A DNA stretch of 64,000 nt from Natronococcus sp. AD-5 (GCF_030734285.1 NZ_CP132294.1:620001-684000), one strand, 5' to 3'. Numbered from the stretch's first letter, positions 8,019-16,733 are shown. A program made the numbers and translations. Notes: generated from the sequence alone by a model not told the origin.

Positions 8019-10328
8019 ATGTCGATACAGTTATTTTCGCGAATTAGAAATAGACGAAACGTGAGTCTCGAGGAGCCCGAACCGTCGGTGTTGAGCCGCC
8101 AACAGTACGAGTCGCTCCTCGACGCCGCCGGGACCTACCGCGAGGCGCTCGTCGTTCGCTGCTGCGGTGACGTCGGGTTGCGTCCGAGCGAACTCGCGCG
8201 GCTCAGCATCGACGCCATCGACCAGGTGCAGACCGAGCCGCCGCGCTACCTCCTTCGGATCCCCGCCGGCGACGACGGCGATCGTCGAACCGCCTACCTC
8301 CCGACGACCGTCGAACGCGAGTTGCGGCGGTACGCGCGAAGCAACGGCCTGGCGAGCGACGAGCCGGTCTTTTCCGTGACGCCGCGGCGCCTCCAGATGC
8401 TCGTCGCCGACGTCGCCGAGCGGGCCGCCGATCTGTTCGACGACCCGGCGCTCGCGTCCGTCTCGACGAGCGAACTCCGCCGGTACTTCGCTCACACCGC
8501 GCTCGCCGACCACGACGTCAACCCGCGGGTCGTCAAGACCGTCGGCGGCTGGCGAAGTTTCGAGGCGCTCGAGTCCTACCTTCCCGAACCGACCGACGCG
8601 GAGATCGTCGACGCCTTCGCCGCGGTCGAAACGACGTCCCGCGATCGATCACCGACGGGGCGGGACGTGAGCGACGAGAGCGTCGTTCGGTCGCTGCTTG
8701 CCGCGAGCGACCGGTGTGCGCTGGTTCGACTCGACGCGGACGGCTACGTCGAACGCTGGAACCGGAGCGCCGAGTCGGTCTTCGGCTACCGGGCCGGCGA
8801 GATCGTCGGCACGCACGTCTCCGCGTTCTACGACGACGAGGCGGTCGAGCGAGGCGTGCCCGACCGAACGCTGTCACGGTCGCTCGAGGAGTCGGGATAC
8901 GAAGACGGCGGCTGGCGCGTCCGCGAGGACGGCTCGCGGTTCCGCGCGACGGAGGTCGTCACGCCGCTGCGCGACGAAAACCGCGAGATCCGCGGCTTCG
9001 CCGTCCTCGTTCGCGACGTCTCGAACTACCACGACCGACTCGAGGACCTCCGCTCGGCCCGCGACGATCTCGATCGGCTGTACCGCGTCGCCGAGCGCCA
9101 CCGGGCCGTCACGGACGCGTTGCTCGAGGCGACGGGTCACGGCGAGGTCGAAGCGGCGACGTGTACCGAACTCACCGACGGTTCGGCCTACGACGTCGCC
9201 TGGATCGACCGAACGGCCCTCTCCGACCACCGTCAGGAGTGGCGCACCGCGAGCGGGCTCGAACGCGATCGGATCGATCGACTCGTTCCCGACGAGTGGC
9301 CCGAACCGCGGTCCGGAACTCCCGACGGATCGGACCCGGCGACCGGCGAAGAATACGCGACCGATACCCAGGCGATCGTCGATTCCGCCGCCGACGCCGC
9401 AGGTACGGCGGGACCGCAGACGGTGACGGTCGCGGCCGACGTTCGAGCGACGTTCGACGACGATCGGGACGCCTTCGAGGGACACGTCGCGACGGTGCCG
9501 CTTTGCTACGGCGACACGGTCTACGGGACGCTCTCGGTCGCGACCGAGCGAGCGAACGCGTTCGACGAGGTCGAACGCGCGTGGCTCGAGACGACCGGCC
9601 GGCAGGTCGGCTACGCGATCGCCGCGATCCGGCGGCGCAACCTCCTGCTGTCCGATCGGGTCGTCGAACTCGAACTGGTCTGTCGCGACGAGGGATCGTT
9701 CTTCGTCGACGCGACGCGCCGGCTCGGGTGCCGGTTCGAACTCGACTCGCTCGTCCCGCTCTCGGAGTCGACGCAGCTGTATTACGTCCGCCTCGAAGGC
9801 GCCCCCCCGGCCGACGTCTTCGAACTCGCCGACGCGGACCCGGGGATCGGCGACTGTCGTTTGATCGAGACCTACGAGGACGCCTGTCGGATCGAGTTCG
9901 TCGTCGAGGGCTCCTCGCCGACGCTGACCCTCACCGAGTACGGCGTCACCGTCCACGAGGCGATCTTCGAGCACGGCGCCGCGACGATCACGGCCGAGTG
10001 CGCGGCGGACGCCGACCTCCGGACGATCGTCTCCGGACTGCGATCCGCCTTCCCAAACTCCGAACTCGTCGGAAAACGCGAGGCCGAACGGACCGTACAG
10101 ACCGGCCGAGAGTTCCGAGAGGGGCTCGAGGAACGCCTCACCGACCGCCAGGAAGCCGCGCTCAGGGCGGCGTACTCCGGCGGGTACTACGACTGGCCGC
10201 GCGAGAGCACGGCCGAGGAGATCGCGGACGCGATGGGGATCTCGTCGCCGACGCTCCACAGTCACCTCCGAAAGGGACAACACGAGTTGCTCCGGACGTT
10301 CTTCGACGATCCGTCGACCGGGGAGTGA
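8019..10328 (+). CDS. Bat-type sensor/regulator fused to a tyrosine-recombinase-like domain
   Basis: This 769-residue protein has five parts. Residues 20-200 resemble the catalytic fold of tyrosine recombinases: GLRPSEL with Arg55, SELRRYFAH with Arg154, GGW with Trp178 and ESYLPEP with Tyr187 at family spacing, while the first box-II His is Ser151. Residues 221-340 form a PAS domain (GYVERWNRSAESVFGY), 355-545 a GAF-like region, 550-705 the bacterio-opsin-activator domain, and 707-765 the HTH_10 DNA-binding domain (LTDRQEAALRAAYSGGYYDWPRE). Bat-like proteins are haloarchaeal transcription regulators. Lying between two acs genes on the same strand, it probably controls acetate activation; this is inference. 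A GTG at 8061 is an alternative start. Recombinase activity is doubtful; the fold may serve DNA binding. Confidence 0.85.
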   Translation: MSIQLFSRIRNRRNVSLEEPEPSVLSRQQYESLLDAAGTYREALVVRCCGDVGLRPSELARLSIDAIDQVQTEPPRYLLRIPAGDDGDRRTAYLPTTVERELRRYARSNGLASDEPVFSVTPRRLQMLVADVAERAADLFDDPALASVSTSELRRYFAHTALADHDVNPRVVKTVGGWRSFEALESYLPEPTDAEIVDAFAAVETTSRDRSPTGRDVSDESVVRSLLAASDRCALVRLDADGYVERWNRSAESVFGYRAGEIVGTHVSAFYDDEAVERGVPDRTLSRSLEESGYEDGGWRVREDGSRFRATEVVTPLRDENREIRGFAVLVRDVSNYHDRLEDLRSARDDLDRLYRVAERHRAVTDALLEATGHGEVEAATCTELTDGSAYDVAWIDRTALSDHRQEWRTASGLERDRIDRLVPDEWPEPRSGTPDGSDPATGEEYATDTQAIVDSAADAAGTAGPQTVTVAADVRATFDDDRDAFEGHVATVPLCYGDTVYGTLSVATERANAFDEVERAWLETTGRQVGYAIAAIRRRNLLLSDRVVELELVCRDEGSFFVDATRRLGCRFELDSLVPLSESTQLYYVRLEGAPPADVFELADADPGIGDCRLIETYEDACRIEFVVEGSSPTLTLTEYGVTVHEAIFEHGAATITAECAADADLRTIVSGLRSAFPNSELVGKREAERTVQTGREFREGLEERLTDRQEAALRAAYSGGYYDWPRESTAEEIADAMGISSPTLHSHLRKGQHELLRTFFDDPSTGE

Positions 10329-10392
10329 GCGCTCGGTCCTCGTCGGATCGGTCACACGACTTCGACGATCAGCGTAGTTCGACACGACGGGA

Positions 10393-10408
10393 GGCTAGAC
10401 GCCTAGCC
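10393..10408. terminator. Small hairpin downstream of the regulator gene
   Basis: The arms GGCTAG and CTAGCC pair around a four-base loop (acgc), 65 bases after the regulator stop codon. It contains two CTAG tetramers, a word generally scarce in haloarchaeal DNA. It could end transcription or be a protein site; there is no T-run behind it. The rest of 10329-10573 shows no gene. Confidence 0.3.
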
Positions 10409-10573
10409 CCGCCCCGTTCACCGGCGATTCGTCGATCGCCGACGTCGATATCGCTCTCGCTTTCGGTACCGTCGGCGGTGCGAGACTGTCCGGAAATCGT
10501 CTATAGTCCGATCGTTTCCGGGATGTGACGGTAGATCGGCGTCGGCAACGGCCTCGGCGGGCGGCCGCCGTTT

Positions 10574-10612
10574 TGTACAACTAGAGGCGGGCTTTACTAT
10601 GGCAGTTGTACA
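10574..10612. promoter_or_regulatory. Inverted repeat flanking the acs copy 2 promoter
   Basis: TGTACAACT at 10574-10582 and its exact reverse complement AGTTGTACA at 10604-10612 are centred 30 bases apart. The TATA-like ctttactat lies between them at 10592-10600, and the second arm covers the expected transcription start, 16 bases before the acs ATG at 10628. This layout fits an operator bound by a dimeric regulator, for which the Bat-type protein just upstream is the obvious candidate. Confidence 0.5.
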
Positions 10613-10627
10613 TTGACTGGGTGTACC

Positions 10628-12604
10628 ATGACACAGGACGACGTCAATCTCGAGGCGCGTCTCGAGCAACAGGATACGTTCGAGCCGCCCGAGTCGTTCG
10701 TCGAACAGGCGAACGTCACGGACGAGGGGATCTACGAGGAGTTCGAAGAGAACTGGCCAGGGTGTTGGGAACAGGCGGCGGACCTGCTCTCGTGGGACCG
10801 GGAGTACGATACCGTCCTCGAGGACGGGAACGCCCCGTTCTACGAGTGGTTCACCGGCGGGGAGCTCAACGCCTCCTACAACTGCCTGGACCGGCACGTA
10901 GAAGAGGGAGCCGAGGATCGCACGGCGATCAAGTGGGAGGGGGAGCTGGGCGAGACCCGCACCTACACCTACGGCGACCTCCTCGAGGAGGTCGAGACCT
11001 TCGCGGCGTCCCTTCGGGACCTCGGCGTCGAGGAGGACGACGTCGTCACGCTGTACATGCCGATGGTTCCCGAGTTGCCGATCGCGATGCTCGCGTGCGC
11101 TCGCATCGGCGCGCCCCACTCGGTCGTTTTCGCCGGATTCTCCGCGGACGCGCTCGCGACGCGGATGAACTCGGCCGACAGCGAGTACCTGGTCACCTGC
11201 GACGGCTACTACCGCCGCGGCGACGCGCTCGATCACCTCTCGAAGGCCAACGAGGGGCTCGAGGGCGTCGAACACGAGGTCTCCGACGTCGTCGTGGTCG
11301 ACCGACTGGGCGACGACCTCGAACACTCCCTCGGGGACGACCAGCGCGACTACGACGAACTGATCGCCGAGCACGAGGGCGCCTCGGTCGACCCCGTCTC
11401 GCGGGACGCCGAGGACATGCTGTTCCTGATGTACACCTCGGGGACGACCGGCCAACCGAAGGGCGTGAAACACACCACCGGCGGCTACCTCGCCTACACG
11501 GCCTGGACCAGCCACGCCGTGCTCGACCTCGAGCCGGAGGACACCTACTGGTGTTCGGCGGACATCGGCTGGATCACGGGCCACTCCTACATCGTCTACG
11601 GGCCGCTCGCGCTCGGGACGACGACGGTCATGTACGAGGGGACCCCAGACTACCCCGAGAAGGATCGACTCTGGGAGATCATCGAGAAGGAGGACGTCGA
11701 CGTCTTCTACACGGCGCCGACGGCCATCCGGGCGTTCATGAAGTGGGGCAAAGAGTACCCCGAACGGCACGACCTCTCCTCGCTGCGCCTGCTCGGGACC
11801 GTCGGCGAGCCGATCAACCCGCGCGCGTGGAAGTGGTACTACAAGCACATCGGCGGCGAGGAGTGCCCGATCGTCGACACCTGGTGGCAGACCGAAACCG
11901 GCGGCATGATGATCACGACGCTGCCGGGCATCAACGACATGAAACCGGGCTCCGCCGGACCGCCACTGCCGGGCGTCAGCGCACAGGTCGTCGACGCACA
12001 GGGCGAGGAAGTCGGTCCCGGAGAGGCCGGTTACGTCACCGTCGACAAGCCGTGGCCGGGGATGCTCCGCACGCTGTACAAGAACGACGACCGCTTCCTC
12101 GACGAGTACTGGCGCGAGTACTCCGACGAGGACGCCGACGAGTGGGTGTACTTCCCCGAGGACGGGGCGAAGATCGACGAGGACGGCTACATCACCATCC
12201 TCGGCCGGGTCGACGACGTGATCAACGTCTCCGGACACCGGCTTGGCACGATGGAGATCGAATCCGCCGCCGTCGGCGTCGAAGGGATCGCCGAAGCCGC
12301 GGTCGTCGGCGGCGAACACGACGTCAAGGGTGAAGCCGTCTACGTCTACGCCATCCCCGAAGACGGCTACGAAGGCGACGACGAACTCGAGGAGAAGGTC
12401 GTCGAGGGAATCCTCGACTCGATCGGCCCGATCGCGAAGCCGGAGGAGGTCGTCTTCACCGACGAACTCCCGAAGACTCGCTCGGGCAAGATCATGCGTC
12501 GCCTGCTCGAGGACATCGCGAGCGGCAACGAACTCGGGAATACGTCGACGCTCCGGAATCCCGAAGTCGTCGACGAGATCGCCAAACAGGTCGAGGGCGA
12601 CTGA
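10628..12604 (+). CDS. acs: Acetyl-CoA synthetase, copy 2
   Basis: This 658-residue Acs has the same length as the copy at 5956-7932. It carries YTSGTTGQPKGVKHTTGGY (P-loop), WWQTETGG (acyl pocket), GYITILGRVDDVINVSGHRLG and the catalytic PKTRSGKIMRR end. The start at 10628 (MTQDDVNLEARLEQQ) was chosen over an in-frame ATG at 10613 because the latter overlaps the likely transcription start. The gene is preceded by the inverted repeat at 10574-10612 and followed after 55 bases by symporter genes, so acetate uptake and activation are probably co-expressed. Against copy 1 it shows identical blocks of about 100 to 120 bases separated by divergent stretches, a sign of gene conversion. Confidence 0.93.
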   Translation: MTQDDVNLEARLEQQDTFEPPESFVEQANVTDEGIYEEFEENWPGCWEQAADLLSWDREYDTVLEDGNAPFYEWFTGGELNASYNCLDRHVEEGAEDRTAIKWEGELGETRTYTYGDLLEEVETFAASLRDLGVEEDDVVTLYMPMVPELPIAMLACARIGAPHSVVFAGFSADALATRMNSADSEYLVTCDGYYRRGDALDHLSKANEGLEGVEHEVSDVVVVDRLGDDLEHSLGDDQRDYDELIAEHEGASVDPVSRDAEDMLFLMYTSGTTGQPKGVKHTTGGYLAYTAWTSHAVLDLEPEDTYWCSADIGWITGHSYIVYGPLALGTTTVMYEGTPDYPEKDRLWEIIEKEDVDVFYTAPTAIRAFMKWGKEYPERHDLSSLRLLGTVGEPINPRAWKWYYKHIGGEECPIVDTWWQTETGGMMITTLPGINDMKPGSAGPPLPGVSAQVVDAQGEEVGPGEAGYVTVDKPWPGMLRTLYKNDDRFLDEYWREYSDEDADEWVYFPEDGAKIDEDGYITILGRVDDVINVSGHRLGTMEIESAAVGVEGIAEAAVVGGEHDVKGEAVYVYAIPEDGYEGDDELEEKVVEGILDSIGPIAKPEEVVFTDELPKTRSGKIMRRLLEDIASGNELGNTSTLRNPEVVDEIAKQVEGD

Positions 12605-12659
12605 CCGTCTCGGCTTATTTGATGGATACACACGGAAACAGACAGTCGTGATTCGATAT

Positions 12660-13115
12660 ATGCCAGATAATAACACCCACAAATCGACGGACGAATCGAA
12701 CGAACTCCAGGCGGACGGCGGCGTCTCGGAGGTCGAACGCGAGAAGCAGATCGACTATCTCGACGTGGAGATCAACCTGCTGAAACCGGCGACCCCGTTC
12801 ATGCGGGACCACAACCGGGTCATTCTGACGGGGTTTGCGATCTGGGTGCTGAGCACGTTCGGACCGATCACGGCCACGCGGCTCGCGCCGGGCGTGATGA
12901 CGACGCCGATGCCGGTCCTCGGTTTCCCGCTTCACTACTTCCTGATCGCGATCGGCGGACCGGGCGGCGCACTCTTGCTGTCGGTCTGGTACGTCCGCAA
13001 GCGCGATCAAATCGACGAGAAGTACGACATCGAGCAGTACACGGCGGCCGATCTGGAACGGACTGACATCAGCGATCAGGAGCCGACCGCAACCGACGGG
13101 GGTGTCGATCGATGA
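12660..13115 (+). CDS. DUF4212 small subunit of sodium:solute symporter
   Basis: This 151-residue protein has a charged N-terminal region, IDYLDVEINLLKPATPFMRDHNRVI before a first membrane helix (about residues 54-72), and a second helix near 88-111 (LGFPLHYFLIAIGGPGGALLL), followed by YVRKRDQIDEKYDIE. This two-helix pattern with the terminal RxxxIDEKY is the DUF4212 family, found beside SSS-type symporters as a small partner subunit. Its stop overlaps the start of the symporter gene (ATGA at 13112-13115), so the two are translated together. The upstream start at 12243 in the same frame is a shadow of acs. Confidence 0.88.
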   Translation: MPDNNTHKSTDESNELQADGGVSEVEREKQIDYLDVEINLLKPATPFMRDHNRVILTGFAIWVLSTFGPITATRLAPGVMTTPMPVLGFPLHYFLIAIGGPGGALLLSVWYVRKRDQIDEKYDIEQYTAADLERTDISDQEPTATDGGVDR

Positions 13116-14830
13116 GCGGTCTCGAGTTCGCCGCGGCCGACGCCCTCGCAATCGCGGGGGACGGGGTCGTGCTGCAGGCGGACGAAGCGCTGCTTCCCGA
13201 GGGATTGAACATCGGGTTCAAGCCCGTGCCGGCGATTATCGTCATCAGCATGATGGCGCTGTTCCTGGCGGCCGGAATCTTCTACAAGGTCGCCGACACC
13301 ACGGACATGTGGGTCGCCGGTCGCTCCATCGGCAACGTGGAGAACGGAATGGCCATCGGGTCCAACTGGATGTCGGCGGCATCCTACCTCGGAATGGCCG
13401 CCCTCATCGCGCTGTCGGGCGTCTACGGTCTGGCGTTCGTCGTCGGCTGGACGACCGGCTACTTCGTCCTCCTCATCTTCTTGGCCGCGCAGATGCGCCG
13501 GTTCGGAAAGTACACCGCGCCGGATTTCATCGGCGATCGATTCAACTCCGACGCCGCCCGCGCCATCGCCGCGATCACGACGTTCCTCATCGGGTTCGTC
13601 TACGCGCTCGGACAGGCGCGCGGGATGGGACTGGTCGGACTGTACATTCTCGGTAATCCCGGGATCCCGGGGCTGAGCGGCTATCAGTCGATGATGATCA
13701 TTTTCATGGTCATCACGATCGCGTACCTGTCGCTGTCGGGGATGCTCGGGGCGACCAAGACCATGGTCCTCCAGTACGTCATCCTCATCAGCGCGTTCCT
13801 GATCGGCCTGCTGGCGACCGGCTACGTGACCGGCTACTCGACGCTACTTCCCCAGCTCGAGTACGGGCAGCTGTTCACCGAACTCAGCAGCGAGTTCTAC
13901 GATCCGTTCGCCGGCGGCAGCTACTACCTGTGGATCGCCACGGCGTTCAGCCTGATCTTCGGGACCTGCGGCCTGCCGCACGTGCTGGTTCGCTTCTACA
14001 CGGTCGAGAACGAACGAACCGCCCGCTGGTCGTGCACCTGGGGACTGTTCTTCATCTGCCTGCTGTACCTGTCGGCGCCCGCGTACGCGGCGTTCGGTAC
14101 CCGCCTCTACAGCACCGGGGTGCGCCCGGCGTACGGCGATCCCGGGATGACCGGGGAGGCCGGCGACGTCATCGTCGTGCTGGCGACGCAGCTGGCCGGT
14201 CTGCCGACCTGGCTCGTCGGCTTCGTCGCGGCGGGCGGTATCGCCGCGGCGATCGCGACGGTCGCCGGACTGTTCATCGCCGGTTCGTCGGCCATCTCGC
14301 ACGACATCTACGCGAACATCATCAACCCCGACGCCTCCCAGCGACAGCAGGTCCTCGTCGGCCGGCTGAGCATCGTCGCGCTCGGCGTGCTGACGATCCT
14401 GTTCTCGCTCAACCCGGAGCAGCCGATCGCCGCGCTGGTCGGCTTCGCGTTCTCGCTCGCGGCCATCGTGCTGTTCCCGATGTTCTTCCTCGGGCTCTGG
14501 TGGGAGAACACGAACCGGCAGGGCGCGCTCGCCGGGATGATCACCGGACTGATCGTCTGGCTCATTCCGATGTTCAACGAGGGTCACTTCGGCCCCGGTA
14601 TCGGAATCGATTTCCTGGCGACGTGGATGCCCGCGATCGGGTCCGGCCTGATCGGTGTGCCGATCGTCTTCGCCATCACCATCGTCGTCTCGCTGGTCAC
14701 CGACGAACCGCCGCTCGAGACGAAGCAGATGGTCCGACAGTGTCACAGCCCGGAACCGATGCCGAAGGACATGACGGCGGCCGACGTCGTCGCGGAAAAG
14801 AACGGAGGATCCGCCCCGGCGGACGACTGA
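13112..14830 (+). CDS. Sodium:solute symporter family permease (acetate/monocarboxylate type)
   Basis: This 572-residue protein has about 13 predicted membrane helices and SSS family motifs: ADTTDMWVAGRSIGNVENGMAIGSNWMSAASYLGMAALIAL near residues 60-100, FGTCGLPHVLVRFYTV near 289-304, and SSAISHDIYANIINPDAS near 393-410. The pattern is that of ActP-like and VC_2705-type permeases paired with a DUF4212 partner. It would import acetate or another short carboxylate with sodium. Position after the acs gene and before a UspA gene supports acetate uptake feeding acetyl-CoA synthetase; the actual substrate is inferred. Confidence 0.88.
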   Translation: MSGLEFAAADALAIAGDGVVLQADEALLPEGLNIGFKPVPAIIVISMMALFLAAGIFYKVADTTDMWVAGRSIGNVENGMAIGSNWMSAASYLGMAALIALSGVYGLAFVVGWTTGYFVLLIFLAAQMRRFGKYTAPDFIGDRFNSDAARAIAAITTFLIGFVYALGQARGMGLVGLYILGNPGIPGLSGYQSMMIIFMVITIAYLSLSGMLGATKTMVLQYVILISAFLIGLLATGYVTGYSTLLPQLEYGQLFTELSSEFYDPFAGGSYYLWIATAFSLIFGTCGLPHVLVRFYTVENERTARWSCTWGLFFICLLYLSAPAYAAFGTRLYSTGVRPAYGDPGMTGEAGDVIVVLATQLAGLPTWLVGFVAAGGIAAAIATVAGLFIAGSSAISHDIYANIINPDASQRQQVLVGRLSIVALGVLTILFSLNPEQPIAALVGFAFSLAAIVLFPMFFLGLWWENTNRQGALAGMITGLIVWLIPMFNEGHFGPGIGIDFLATWMPAIGSGLIGVPIVFAITIVVSLVTDEPPLETKQMVRQCHSPEPMPKDMTAADVVAEKNGGSAPADD

Positions 14831-14833
14831 TCC

Positions 14834-15301
14834 ATGTACGAACGCATACTCATCCCGACGGACGGTAGCGAGGTCGCGGAAGTAGCGGTCGATCACGCGC
14901 TCGACCTCGCGGAGAAGTACGACGCGGAGATTCACGCGCTGTACGTCGTCGATACCGACGCGGTCGCGTACGGCCTGGGTACCGAACAGGTCGATCGCCT
15001 GCGGCAGGGGAACTTCCAGGGCATGACGGAACTCCGCGAGGCCGCGGAAGCCGCGACCGGCTCCGTTCGCGACCAGGCGGAAGCGCGCGGCCTCTCGGTG
15101 GTCGAACACTATTCCGGGGGACGGCCCCACGATCTGATCGCCACCTACGCCGAGGACAACGACATCGACCTCGTGGTCATGGGCAGCCACGGCCGCTCCG
15201 GCGTCAGGCGCGCGCTCCTCGGGAGCGTCACCGAACGAACGCTCCGATCGACGCACGTCCCGGTCCTCGTCGTCGACGTTCGTCCGGACGAACCCGAATA
15301 G
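14834..15301 (+). CDS. UspA-family universal stress protein
   Basis: This 155-residue protein starts MYERILIPTDGSEVAEVAVDHAL and contains VVMGSHGRSGVRRALLGSVTERTLRSTHVPVLVV, the complete GxxG(9)G[ST] ATP-binding motif of ATP-type Usp proteins. It begins 3 bases after the symporter stop and is likely the last gene of the acs-symporter operon. UspA proteins fused or linked to transporters often modulate transport, so a role in regulating the symporter is possible. Confidence 0.9.
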   Translation: MYERILIPTDGSEVAEVAVDHALDLAEKYDAEIHALYVVDTDAVAYGLGTEQVDRLRQGNFQGMTELREAAEAATGSVRDQAEARGLSVVEHYSGGRPHDLIATYAEDNDIDLVVMGSHGRSGVRRALLGSVTERTLRSTHVPVLVVDVRPDEPE

Positions 15302-15312
15302 CGGACGACCAC

Positions 15313-15318
15313 CGTTTT
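15313..15318 (+). terminator. T-run after the acetate operon
   Basis: Six consecutive T residues (accgttttttcgcc) follow the UspA stop by 12 bases. Archaeal transcription commonly ends at such U-runs without a hairpin, so this may close the acs-symporter-usp unit. Confidence 0.4.
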
Positions 15319-15366
15319 TTCGCCATCACGCCGATCAGCGTCGGTGCCGCCGATCGGACGCCCCTA

Positions 15367-15730
15367 GATTCGAACGCAGTCCTCTCGAGGCGAGACTCGG
15401 CCTGGTCGCCGAGTACGACTGCAACCGGGCCGTCGAGGTCGGCGCCGGGGGCGACTCGCGGTTCGGGTTCGACGCCGGCGGCGCCACGTTCGACGTCGAG
15501 GCAGTTGCGGGACGAGTCCGAAGCGCTCGAATTCGGCCCCGAGGGAAGCTACGACGGGTATCAGTTCTACAGCCACGAGCGACTCGGGATGTGCGCCGCT
15601 CGGCGCGATGCCGTGCTCGCGCTCCTCTCGAGACGTATCGACGAGAGCCGGCCCGGAACGGTCCTCGACGCCATCGATCGGCCCGAGGATTTACACCGAC
15701 GTCGATCCCGGGGTGGGTCGCCCCCTATCG
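15367..15730 (+). pseudogene. Possible decayed coding stretch, unrecognised
   Basis: Codon choice in this interval looks coding, but the reading switches frame. One frame reads RLGLVAEYDCNRAVEVGAGG and DSRFGFDAGGATFDVEAV up to about 15500, resembling the start of a Rossmann-like domain. Another frame then reads EFGPEGSYDGYQFYSHERLG and LALLSRRIDESRPGTVLDAI until about 15690. Neither has a good start, and no protein family was recognised. Frameshift decay, or a chance effect of high GC content, are both possible. Confidence 0.3.
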
Positions 15731-15772
15731 ATCGGCTTGGATGGATAAGTCCAGGTCGCGAACGTTTTCGAA

Positions 15773-15991
15773 CTATTCCTGCGCCTCCTTCGCCAATTTG
15801 AGGCTCGCGAAGAAACCGTAGTACGCGAGGATTCCCGCGAGCATGAACATGTAGTACGCCCACCTCGGCCCGTCGACCAAATTGAAGAAGACGTCCACCA
15901 TCGTCACCCAGACGATCGCGAACATCAGGTCGGTGAGGATTCCCCACCGTTCCTCGCGGGCGGTTTCGAGCCACTCGCCGATGCCGCTCAT
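15773..15991 (-). CDS. Small two-helix membrane protein
   Basis: This 72-residue protein begins MSGIGEWLETAREERWGILTDL and has two hydrophobic helices, about residues 20-37 (LMFAIVWVTMVDVFFNLV) and 43-62 (RWAYYMFMLAGILAYYGFF), ending in a short charged tail. The length, acidic and basic caps and codon use support a real gene. I do not recognise the family. It resembles the small DUF-type membrane proteins common in haloarchaea. Its longer in-frame upstream extension overlaps the cupin gene and is not credible. Confidence 0.6.
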   Translation of the reverse strand: MSGIGEWLETAREERWGILTDLMFAIVWVTMVDVFFNLVDGPRWAYYMFMLAGILAYYGFFASLKLAKEAQE

Positions 15992-16110
15992 CGATCGGTC
16001 ACCCGCTGATCCCCGGTTTCGGCCATCGAGTACGAGTTTTTCCGGCACCTGAAAAAGCCTATCGGCGTCCGCGACCGGCGGCCACCTCGTCGAGTGGAGA
16101 TCGCCGACGA

Positions 16111-16584
16111 TTACTCCCAGTAGTCGACGTCGTCGTCGATCCGGTAGTACCCCTCGAGCGACCGGTCGTCGCGGCCGCCGGGCGGTGAGCCGACGAAGAC
16201 GCCTAACTTGTTCATCTCGGGGTAGACGGTGACGTCCGGTTCGTTCATCGTCGAGACCATCAGGTACCGGAGCGGCTCGCCGCCGTCGTTGACGATCCGG
16301 TGGCCGCCGCTCTCGTCCGCCGGGAAGGTCGCGAAATCCCCCGCCTCGAGTTCTCGCTCGCCGTCCGCGGTTCGGAGCAGTCCCGTCCCGGACAGGACGT
16401 ACAGCGCCTCCTCGTTCGCGGTGTGGTAGTGGTACGGCCACGATCGCTCCCCCGGCGGCAACTCGTAGAGACTACAGCCGAGGTCCGACGCGCCGACGTC
16501 GTTCGAGAGTTCCTTTCGGCGAAACGTCGCTCGCTCCCGATCGTATTCCTTCCAGTCGACCCTCGATTCGTTAACCTTCTCCAT
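16111..16584 (-). CDS. Cupin domain protein
   Basis: This 157-residue single-domain cupin carries metal-site motif 1 WPYHYHTANEEALYVLSGTG near residues 50-69 (His, His, Glu) and motif 2 FATFPADESGGHRIVN near 84-99 (His). Such proteins bind a metal and act as sugar isomerases, dioxygenases or sensors. The start MEKVNESRVDWKEY at 16584 was chosen because the minus-strand TATA-like agtttatcgg (16611-16620) is about 30 bases upstream of it but only about 17 from the alternative ATG at 16599. The function is not specified by the sequence. Confidence 0.8.
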   Translation of the reverse strand: MEKVNESRVDWKEYDRERATFRRKELSNDVGASDLGCSLYELPPGERSWPYHYHTANEEALYVLSGTGLLRTADGERELEAGDFATFPADESGGHRIVNDGGEPLRYLMVSTMNEPDVTVYPEMNKLGVFVGSPPGGRDDRSLEGYYRIDDDVDYWE

Positions 16585-16733
16585 GCTCCGGTGAGTCATC
16601 GTCCGGCGACCCGATAAACTTCACCCGGGGCTCGAGCCGGCATCGTTTCGATCCGTCTCGTCCGACGAGTGCGAGTCCGGCTCGGCGGTCGGAAAACGAA
16701 ACCGCCTAACCGCGGCCGAGACTGGCTAGTTCC

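Noticed and set aside
10418-12682. 754-residue frame on the minus strand across acs copy 2
   Set aside because: Same reason; it mirrors the second acs gene and has no recognisable domain.
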